NCBI RefSeq assembly: GCF_029168945.1
Contig: NC_083604.1
Span: 43,767,686-43,831,685 of the forward strand
Reading direction: 5' to 3'
DNA length: 64,000 bases
Source of the DNA: Cannabis sativa
Lineage: Eukaryota; Streptophyta; Magnoliopsida; Rosales; Cannabaceae
The notes under the pieces are model-generated. The model ran no database searches, had not been told where the DNA came from, and saw only the letters and a list, made by a program, of their open reading frames with translations. Every line of letters begins with the position of its first letter. Within the stretch, counting starts at the first letter, position 1. Shown here piece after piece: positions 1 through 9,096 of the stretch. Position numbers and translations under genes: made by a program.

Positions 1-993
1 CTTTTATATCTAATAAACTCTAAATTATATTCGAAACTCCACATAATCTCTATAACACTTAGAGAATCATGTTCTTTATAACCTTTAGGGGTGGATCATA
101 ATCTCTATATACTTAGGGGTGGACTTTACACCGCAGTACTCCCTGTAACACATATTTTTTCTTTAAACATGGAAGCAATATAATGAACTAGGAATTATCA
201 GAATAAATCCTTAATCTTGATTATATGTTCCAGTTTAGTTTCACTGATGTAATAAATAATGATACCAATAAAGTTCTTTGATAATGTATCACGCTACCTT
301 AATTGAGTGGGAGAATTTTAAAATTCTTTTACCCATCTTCATTTGGGTGACACTTGTGATAGGAACTTAAGAATACTACTGAGAAATCAAATCTAACCAT
401 TCATGTGGATAGAAATAACTTATCAGGATTATGAGAATAAGATAGAAGAATTTTTGCATAGTCTATTCGAATGACTTGAGTCAAGATTTTTAATTCTCAT
501 AACATTTTATGGTTTCTTAATTTGATTACTTAATCTCTAGCAAGTATTTTACACTTCAAATACTAGACTGCCATGTTGATGATTTAGTCTTAAAAGAAAC
601 TTACAGTTTCAGACTAATACAATAAGTCAAAACTAGATATCCCTCCAAACAATAGTAAGAGGTTAAAAGTATTATTTAACCAGACATCTACTATTAAGTG
701 GGAGCCATCTGAGATGTAATCAAATAAGGAACATTAGGAGATACTCAAGAAATGTTTATGAAAGTGATCTAAATGTTAGATATTAAGGAGCTGTATATTA
801 GTTATCCTTATATCTACACCAACTCATTAAAAATTTGAGATGGTGGTTACTCTGGGGGTGGAGGAGTTATTCTAAAATAGTGTAAAAACCCTTCTATAAT
901 AATTCAAGCTCTACCAGAGAAGATTTATAACTTTGTAAATTCGAAATTACCAGAAAGTTATTTTTACTGAAGAATATTCTACACTGTATTATC
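1..993 (+). pseudogene. decayed Ty1/copia pol remnant (RT/RNase H end)
   Basis: No open frame survives, but the stretch aligns by eye with the 3' part of Copia-A pol further right. The block near 679-760 resembles 8279-8360, where the decayed text still reads like the copia RT motif RPDICYAVG. The block near 838-900 resembles 8476-8540, which reads like the RNase H motif TLGGG...WRS. Two 'aggggtgga' blocks near 87-125 resemble the integrase-RT linker at 7550. The similarity stops at the LTR starting at 994, so this looks like an older copia into which Copia-A inserted. The five bases before that LTR are TTATC. Its own LTRs are outside the window. Confidence 0.6.
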
Positions 994-2901
994 TGTTGGG
1001 TTTTATGCCCTAAATAAAATTCATTTCAATATAATCAGACTTACTTATTAATAAAGATCAGAAATAACATTTTATGTTGCATGGTTCACATGATTTATTT
1101 CATGATTACATGTATATAATGTATAAATTCTTTTTAAGTCCAGAACATATGAGTTTGTTAAAGATTATAGTGTTGTCAGCACAGTGGAATATAATCTTTA
1201 TTATATGTTCAAAAGTATATTCCCTGATTTGTCAGAACACTGGATTTAGACTGACATGGTATAATCAGCGATAGGTATTCTTACACCTTGGAAAAGTATT
1301 ATGTCCTTTCCAGGATATTGGCAAAGTTTACCAGTATCGGATGTATGGAGTATACATCGGAAGGGACCGATATTGAACTTTGATTAGATATATTAAAATT
1401 TACCGTAATATCTATTCAATTCAATATCACCTGTTGATCCTAGATCAAATGATCTTAATCCTGATATGGTTAGGTTCAATCTCAAGAGTGTTACTCGTGT
1501 TCTTTGATTTGATTAGATAAGCCTACTTTTGGGTCTAGGTGATACGTACATTTTGGGAACACGGTAATGCAATTGAGTGGGAGCGCTAACATAAATATGG
1601 AATCTACAGCTTCTATTTGGCAAATAGAAGTAAAGGATGATTTCTTTCGAGCTTAACCAAACGAAGATAAATGGTGGAGATCTCATTTCACTTAGCTGAA
1701 ATATCATTTATACAGGGTTAAGTGTTTTAAGGATAAAATACATTGAAGGTGTAGCGGTAACAGTAGTGCCTTTTCAATGTAGATCATCTATATAGACGAT
1801 CATTGATCACATTACGGTTATAACAATAGATAACTAATGACGTGTCTATATCGTGGAACATATAGAGCGTTCTATATGATTGAGAGTGCAATTCCAAGTT
1901 CTAAGAGTGGATTCAATGAGGAATTAATAAGTTAGGGAATTTACTTGATAAATTCGGTTCGACTTATTGGAAGCTCGGTTATATAGACCCATGGTCCCCC
2001 TACTAGTTGAGACCATACTGCTTGTAAGACTCTGTTAATTGATTTTAATTAATCAATTATAATTCTAAAAGTTAGACTATGTCTACTTTATGAATTCTCA
2101 CAGTTTAAGGATGAAATCATAAATAAATGGGTTTCTAGGTTTAATTATTAATTAAGAGACTTTGTATGTCTAATTAATAAGTATTTTAAATGACAATATT
2201 ATTTAATAATCTATTTTAGTTATTAACTAATTAGTTTTGGCATTTAAATGATTAGAATTGGAAAAATAGCATTTTTGGAGAAATAGAAATAAAATTGAGG
2301 AAACTGCAAAATCCAAGTGAGGCCCATGAAACTCTATGGCCGGCCACCTCTTTTTGATTTTCCCAATTATTATTTTCAATTTTAATTGCCATGTAATTGC
2401 TAATCAAAGCCTAGCAATAATAGGAAAGTGGTGGATCACACTAAATAAGGCAGTTAATCAATTACGCAATAAAAGAGGAAACTGTTTATTTGGAAAGTTG
2501 TGCTCTCCCTTTTCCCTATATAAACCAACCCTTGTTCTCTTTTCTTGTATGCATAAGACAAAGAAATTAAGAGAGAAAAAGAGAGAAAATTTCGAAATCC
2601 TTGTGAGACGAGTAGTGCCCACACACATCAAGTGGTACCTCAATCATAGTATGTAAGACTATGGAATTTCTGCATCAAAGAAGGAGAAAAGAAGATCCAG
2701 GTTCAAATCTTGGTGATGCTCTGCTACAGAAAGGAATCAAGGGCTAGAGATCTGAACGGAAGGAGTCATGTTATTCCGCTGCACCCACTGTAAGGTTTTC
2801 TAACTTTATATGTGTTTACTTTCATTGTTTTAGAATTCATATTAGGTTGTTAATCCAACATACATGATAGTAAATAGATCCTGGTAAAATAATTTCCAAC
2901 A
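994..2901 (+). repeat. 5' LTR of Copia-A
   Basis: This 1908-bp terminal repeat begins TGTTGGGTTTTATGCCC and ends TTTCCAACA. Its first 181 bp recur at 8916-9096. A TATA-like CTATATAAACC lies at about 2515-2525, after which the LTR runs about 380 bp to its end, so transcription would start near 2550. Open frames at 1074-1274 and 2336-2656 lie wholly inside the LTR and have no recognisable protein character. Large parts match the LTRs of Copia-B, Copia-C and Copia-D. Confidence 0.88.
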
Positions 2902-2903
2902 AC

Positions 2904-2916
2904 TGGCACCAGAGCC
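2904..2916 (+). other. primer-binding site of Copia-A
   Basis: TGGCACCAGAGCC starts two bases after the LTR end. It is a diverged form of TGGTATCAGAGCC, the complement of the initiator tRNA-Met 3' end used by most plant copia elements. It fixes the LTR at 994-2901 as the 5' LTR and the element as plus strand. Confidence 0.8.
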
Positions 2917-3180
2917 ATGGTAATGATTTACTTTCATGTAATATGAATTAAAACGATGATTTGCATGTTTTTGTGTTGATTTGGATGGTTTCATGTTGGT
3001 TTATGTGTTGTTTGATGAATGTTGATGTTGTACAGTTTCGTTTTCCATGAAAAATATTTTTTCGATTTTTGAAAATATTTTATTTGGATTCCTTGTGAAA
3101 AATTAAGAAATTTTGTTTTTTACGGAAATCAATTCCTATAAAAATTGAGAAATTTATGAATTTTGGAAAATCGGGATTTC

Positions 3181-3400
3181 ATGGGGTCGAAGTGGTGCTC
3201 GTGCACTCAGGATCCGCGCGCGGGACAAGGGAAATCCCTTGTCCGCACGCACGCTGAGTCCACCCACGAAAATCCTGCAGACGCCGAGTAATGCCGCTCA
3301 TGCACCCTGCTGACGCCGAGAAACCTCGGCTAGGTGCCTTGTGTCCGCGCGCGTAGGAGGCTGCGTGCAGCCTTCTTGGGCTGCACGTGCAGCCTCCTGG
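3181..3400 (+). other. GC-rich hairpin cluster in the Copia-A leader
   Basis: A 220-bp GC-rich island sits in otherwise very AT-rich leader DNA. It holds a hairpin with 10-bp arms (3223-3232 and 3235-3244, arm GGACAAGGGA, 2-nt loop). A second small stem, GCCGAG/CTCGGC, lies at about 3315-3330. A long stem at 3355-3398 pairs AGGAGGCTGC with GCAGCCTCCT and GTGCAGCC with GGCTGCAC around a 2-nt bulge. Copia-C has the same layout in other letters at 36911-37013. Such leader structures are candidates for dimerisation, packaging or translation control; that role is inferred. The short open frames crossing the island have no known protein character. Confidence 0.6.
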
Positions 3401-5924
3401 GCAGTTTCCCAAAAACTTGCGATTTTTGGGGTTTTCCCCAAAAATCCAATTTTTTCATGGGATTGTTTCCCAAAATTCATTTTTCCAATTTTAAATATTT
3501 CTAAATTGAAATGTTTCCAATTTTAAATATTTTCAAATTTGGAATTTTTTCCAATTTTAAATATTTCTATTTTGGAATGTTTCCAATTTTAAATATTTCA
3601 TATTATGGTCAGATTTAAAAATTTGTTAACTTCTTTGATATTTATTTATTATTTAATTATAAGATTAGATATTTTAATATTTAAGATATTTTAAATTAAA
3701 AGATAACTTTGCCTTTTTATTTAAAATATTATATTAAAATTATCTTATATGACAAATTAAATAATTAATAAATTTGAAATTAACATAGATATTTTTATAG
3801 ATATACTTACCATAATGTTTTTCAAATTCAAAAATTTGTTATTTTGTTAAATATTTAATTATTTATAAATTATAAGTTTAAAAATGATATTTTTTCTATA
3901 TATATATATATCATTTTTTCCTTATTAGAAATTTATAAATCATATCTTAAATATTTAAAGAACATAAATATTTTTGTAGAGATTTGAATATTTTTTCCTT
4001 ATGGTAATTATTATTCATTTATTATTTTATTCCTAAAATAATAATTATCTAACCAAATCTATTTTAAAATTGGTTTATTAAATTATAAGATCTGAAAGTG
4101 ATATTGAAGATTCTTTCCTTTCAAATCATTGATCTTATTAGATATTTAATTTAATTTGATTCAAATAAACCTAGATATTTTAAAATTAGTTTCCTTTATT
4201 TGGTTAAGAATAATAATTTAATTATATTAATATCTTATTTTCACATTTGTTACATGGACAATGTTTGTTTATTTATATTGTTTATTCATCTATGTAAACC
4301 TAGTAACGTCATAGGGCCCATTCAAATCATTTGACCTGTGTGAGCCTATATGTTTGCTTTTGGGCTTAGATGCATATAGGAAGCCCATTTAAGTTTTTAC
4401 TAAGTAAATGGACTAGGTTGCTAAAATAAATTTTGACATAAGGAAATTTATTTAGGCCCAATTAGATTTGGGCTTATTCAATGAATAATAATTGTTTATT
4501 TAAAGGTTAAATTCCTCTCTTTTGGGCCTTGTGTGAGAGTTGGCGGCCATAGAAGTGGATATGACATACTGAACCCAGCTCTCCCTCACATGAACTACCC
4601 TAATTGTGAAGGCCCATTTGCCTTATTTAAATAATTGTATTAGGTTAATTATATTAGTCTAACCTAATTAAAATTGAATTAGCAACATAATTAACTTTTA
4701 AAATATATGAAATTTATTTTTCATGTAATATTTTAAAGTTAATTTTAGAAAAACACTTAGTTAATGATATATTCTAGATAGTTATTTCTAGTACTAATTA
4801 TTATTTCTAATATTAAATAAGAAAATATCATTGATTGTAAAATTAATTGTTTCCTAATTAATATTGGTACAATCTAAGTTTAGTATATTTTCCTAGTATT
4901 AAACTAGAATTAATAACTAAGTTTCATCTTTACTTAATTATTTATTTCTTGAATTTAATACATTTAATTAAATTGAAAATGTCAATATCTAAGTTGATTT
5001 TTTAATCATGATACTTAAATATGGTTATTTTCATGTTATTTAATTAAAGTTGAAAATTATTTTAAGTTTGGAATCTTATTTCAGAATAACTTAAGTTTGA
5101 ATAATTTTCAAAATATATTTTATTTTATTTTATTAATCATTTCCCAAAATTTCGAAATTACATTTCTTTAATGTAGAAATTTCGAATTTTATTTGAAAAA
5201 TAAATTAAAGTTGAAAATTATTTATTTAATTTTGGACCAACTTAAATCAGTGACTTTTCATTTAATGGTTAATTAAAATAAATGAACTAAAATACATTAT
5301 AATTAGAAATAGAATTAATTAGTCAATGAAAGTCTAGATAGATATTATCTGTTTTGCTTGAAGTATTTTTCTAGTGTATATAATTAAATAGAAAATTAAT
5401 ATTTAAGTTGATTCTTTATCATGATACTTAAATATTTGAAATTTTTCTTAGATATTTAATTAAAAAGGGAAATTATATTTTTTGTTGAAAATTAATTTAT
5501 ATTAATATTGGGCCAACATAAAATTAGAGTAATTTTCCAGGATTTATTTTTATTTTATTTTAAAGCATTTTTCGAAATGCAATATATATTTATAGAAAAT
5601 TAAATTTGAGTTGTAAATTAATTTAAATTAATTTTGAAACAACTTAAATTGAAGAATTTTTTAAATATTTATGGAAATTATTACTAAGATGGAAATAATT
5701 CACGTTATTTTCATATCAATCTAAGTATAATTTATAAATATTAAATTAAAATTTATATTTGGAATTTTTTATTCAAATGTGGAAATTTTAATTAAATAAA
5801 TATATATTTAAAATAAATTGATTAAAATAAATATTAGAAGAAAATACAACCTTCATTAAATAATGAGCTTTTTTATTATAAGGATATTCGATCTCCATTG
5901 TTGGTTTTACATAGCTATTGTTTT
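3401..5924 (+). other. AT-rich non-coding leader of Copia-A
   Basis: About 2.5 kb of AT-rich DNA with no open frame above 60 codons. The part at about 4500-4640 is conserved in Copia-B (about 29620-29760, reverse) and Copia-C (about 35740-35880, reverse). It contains GGGCC motifs, a CTCTCTTTTGGGCC block, an 'ctgaacccagc' block and a purine/pyrimidine-rich CTCCCTCACATGAAC block. The segment at about 3480-3600 repeats TTCCAATTTTAAATATTT four times with small changes. Nothing else is identifiable. Confidence 0.5.
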
Positions 5925-6660
5925 AGTGAGTAATCCTCCCTAATGGAGGAACGTTCATTAGCAAGTTAGCACCGTTTAATCTCGAAAGATAAGTAATCTT
6001 GTAAGTTTTTTATATAGTTTATGACCACCCTAATGGTGGCGACTGTATAAGACTTGCAAGAATATGAAACAATGGTGGAAGCTCATAAGATAGAATAGCC
6101 TTGACTCTCGCCTAAACGGGACAACGCAGATTCACATCTTGATCGAATAAAAGGTTGCTAGAATGTTGATCATTTTAGATGAGCTAAAAACTCTATTCAA
6201 TGAATGGTAGCTTTAACTCTCGCCTAAACGGGACACTGATATCAGTTTGTTGAAAACCTTGGAAATTATTTAGGATTGTATGTTTTAGTAATTTCACTTG
6301 TCATTCCTACTTGCTATGTGCTTCATAATTTCTGAATTGTGTATGAATTTGTATTGAACCATGTTATTTTCTGTTATTAAATTGTAGTTTAATTTCGAAT
6401 CTTCATTGTCGGTCTAACTTGTCTTATTTTTCTAATGAGATAAATCCCTAATGGATTTTCACCATTAGACTAACATAATAGTGTTAGATCTCGAAAGATA
6501 AATATTATATATGCAACATCTAGCTGTTCATCAATTGATGACACCTTAGACTAGTATTTTACAATATGAAACAAGAAGATTAAAACAATAAGATTACTTT
6601 GACTCTCGCTAATCGGAGCATCGTTGGATTATTATTTAAAACAAAATTATCCTAATTCAT
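5925..6660 (+). repeat. duplicated leader module with CTAAT-loop hairpins (Copia-A)
   Basis: Two diverged copies of one module lie at about 5925-6240 and 6400-6660. Each has a hairpin with the five-base loop CTAAT, then TCTCGAAAGATAA, then ATATGAAACAA, then a GACTCTCGC block. Hairpins are at 5934-5950 (arms TCCTCC/GGAGGA), 6025-6039 (CCACC/GGTGG) and 6442-6458 (AAATCC/GGATTT). The phrase CTCTCGCCTAAACGGGAC occurs at 6105-6122 and 6217-6234, with a decayed form at 6601-6618. Copia-B carries the same parts on the minus strand (28422-28719), which shows they are a family feature and not chance. The function is unknown. Confidence 0.6.
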
Positions 6661-7026
6661 CTTAGCTTATTCATTTCGAATTAGCTTAATGACATATCAT
6701 TGGATGAATGGTCTATAAATCATATAAAGTCTTATTTTCTCTTAAGAAACTAGATGACACATATGATTATATTCCCAGAATTCTATCCCAAAATGATATA
6801 AATCCTCAATCTTAGATATCTCCTACTTGTTAGGCAAATCATAGAGTTAGATTAGTAGTGGTGGTCCAAGAAAGAATTACTAATTATACAGTTACACTTT
6901 CACAAGTGTTTCATAACCATTTTCTTTCGATGGATTTAAACTGTATGAGTTTAGTCCACTTGCACTATTCTAAGAACTCTTTGTTGTAACTAAAAGATAC
7001 AACCACATTTTATAAATCTTTGGCAT

Positions 7027-8620
7027 TTGTATCTTGTTCATAGTGGTTTTGACAAGATCATTCTCTGCAAAGAGTTAATATGCCTATATCCATTGAAAGT
7101 AATTTCATCTCATTCGCAAATGGATGTACATTCAGGGGTGGATATGATTTTTCGTTTTATTCTTAAAACGATCACTCTAGATTTTACCTTGTGCAAAAGA
7201 AATTTGAAATGTTTGAAAAATTTCATGAATTTCTAGCAATGGTAAGTGGTTAAAGATCTTGCGAACTGATAGGGGTGGAGAAAAAGTTAGGAGATATGCA
7301 GTTCAAAGATCATTAATTTGATTTTTGAATTATATCCAAACTTACCTCCCGAGAAATTCAATTTGTATATTGATAGTTAGTTACTAGTCGTTGCCTAAAT
7401 CCTTCTATGGAAATAAAATTTCAGAATGATGCAATGGTTGTATACTTAATGTAAATCATTACTAGATTCATGGATGACCTAATCGAAATCTTAAGAAAAG
7501 CTAGAACTGCTAACCCTGGTTTGCATGTTTGTTAGCTATTCTAAAGTGATTAGGGGTGGATCATCCCATAGTCATTAGACAAGAAAGTGTTTGTTAAAAC
7601 AAATACTACTTTTCTAAGAAAATGACTAAGTCTGAAAATAAAATAGCAAATAAAGGAGATATTTTTTTCTTGATTCCAAAAGTGTTCTATCATCTTATTT
7701 TACAAGATGATCCCACTGCCTCTGTTGTCTTAATACAACTGAAGAGGTCTATACCATTTAGTTTTCTTAGACATAGTTCACGGTACCTTGTTGTAGTGGG
7801 AGAGTTTTTAGGAACTCACATTCTTATAACTTGGAAGACACTAGTGATTAGAATCCATTGTGAGATTAAACAAGTAATGGATTGTCAAGATAAGAAACTA
7901 AGAAGAAAGCCAAGAGAACTATGGTTTGGTCCATTCACATGGAGTAACCTAAAGTTTTCTGTTACAAGGACATGAAAGGAAATTTTCGTTAATAAGTCTA
8001 TTCAATGGACTTAACAAAACTTCCTGTTCCTAGTATTGTAGGTTTGAGTTTATATAAACCTATGGCTTGTGGTATACCTGGTAATTACTTACTCTAATGC
8101 AAGCATGAGATGCTGAATCATTTTCTTTCTAATGGCAATATATAGAAGCTTCACAACTTCTTAGATATAGATTTTATTTATCTAAGGAAAAGTTTCAACT
8201 ATTCCAGAAAAGGTAAAGCCATGAAAGAATTTCTTAAATCAACAGTGAGAGGTCTTAGATATGCTTTTGTATGCCTTAGACCAGACACCTGCTGTTGAGT
8301 GGGAGAAATGAGTAAGTATCAGATTAATCCAGGAGAAGAACATTGGAAGACAATCAAGTAAATCTTAAGATTAAGAAGAGGAACTATATGTTAGTCAATA
8401 AGGGTGGTTCTGAAACTCTTAGACTACACCACATCAGATTTCGAGACTTGCCTGTTTGCTAGAAAGTCTGCTGATGAGATGGTGATTACTTTGGGGGTGG
8501 AGTAGTGATTTTGGAGAAGTGTAAAAACCTATCTGAAATCTCTTAGTCTACCAGAGAGAGACTGAATGTTAAAAGTTGCAGGAAAGATACTTATTTAGTC
8601 TAAGGAAAGTTTTATACTTT
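7027..8620 (+). pseudogene. decayed gag-pol of Copia-A (integrase, RT, RNase H traces)
   Basis: The coding region is full of stops and frameshifts, but blocks match the Copia-B polyprotein in order. About 7235-7330 reads like the integrase segment around LKILRTDRGGEY. About 7549-7625 corresponds to the RGG...F post-integrase linker. About 8279-8360 corresponds to the RT C-terminus around RPDICYAVG and QSNP..EHW. About 8480-8540 corresponds to the RNase H segment TLGGG..V.WRS. The open frame at 7622-7975 is a chance survivor between lesions. No functional product is possible. Confidence 0.65.
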
Positions 8621-8900
8621 TGTGGCACCGTTCCAACTTGGCTTAACTACTAGGGTTACTTCCTGAATAACCGAAGAGTAGTTGCCAAAAGTATAGAATC
8701 CAGTATCCCACGAGAGTAGACATATAGAGAGGAATTTCACATTATCAAGGATTTTGTGATTAAGGAAGAGTAATGGTGGAGAAGAGGTTGTGTTTAATTC
8801 AACCTGTCAGATCCTATTACGAGGAGTTTACTACTATTACACTTGATTTGTATATGAAGGTGTTAATGATTATTTGAAATGCTCTTTTTGTTTTATATTA

Positions 8901-8915
8901 TTGCAAGTGGGAGTT
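8901..8915 (+). other. polypurine tract of Copia-A
   Basis: TTGCAAGTGGGAGTT lies directly before the 3' LTR start at 8916. The matching tract of Copia-B (24621-24635, minus strand) is nearly the same. This is the expected priming site for plus-strand DNA synthesis. Confidence 0.75.
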
Positions 8916-9096
8916 TGTTGGGTTTTATGCCCTAAATAAAACTCATTTCAATATAATCACACTTACTTATTAATAAAGATCAGAAATAACATTTTATGTT
9001 GCATGGTTCACATGATTTATTTCATGATTATATGTATATAATGCATGAATTTTTTTTAAGTCCAGAACATATGAGTTTGTTAAAGATTATGTGTTG
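8916..9096 (+). repeat. truncated 3' LTR of Copia-A
   Basis: Only the first 181 bp of the LTR remain, almost the same as 994-1175. The sequence then changes abruptly into the terminal TGTAACG of Gypsy-1. The five bases before the break are TGTTG, and the 5' LTR continues past the equivalent point (TGTTGTCAGCAC), so the break lies at the insertion point of Gypsy-1. The missing part is not seen beside Gypsy-1 or Gypsy-2. Confidence 0.85.

Larger units (their letters stand above)
994..9096 (+). mobile_element. Copia-A, truncated Ty1/copia LTR retrotransposon (Angela/Tork-like)
   Basis: Element order is 5' LTR (994-2901), primer-binding site (2904-2916), a leader of about 4 kb, a decayed gag-pol, a polypurine tract (8901-8915) and a 181-bp stub of 3' LTR (8916-9096). 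The LTR starts TGTTGGG and ends CCAACA, the usual TG...CA form. The stub repeats the first part of the 5' LTR almost base for base. At 9097 the LTR of Gypsy-1 begins abruptly, so the remaining 1.7 kb of 3' LTR is missing. The lineage is inferred from LTR length, the ATGCCCTAAATAA motif near the LTR start (shared with Copia-B, -C and -D) and the better-preserved Copia-B protein. Confidence 0.88.

Noticed and set aside
2336..2656. 106-residue frame in the Copia-A LTR
   Set aside because: It lies within the LTR over the promoter region, and has no homologue in the Copia-B LTRs.
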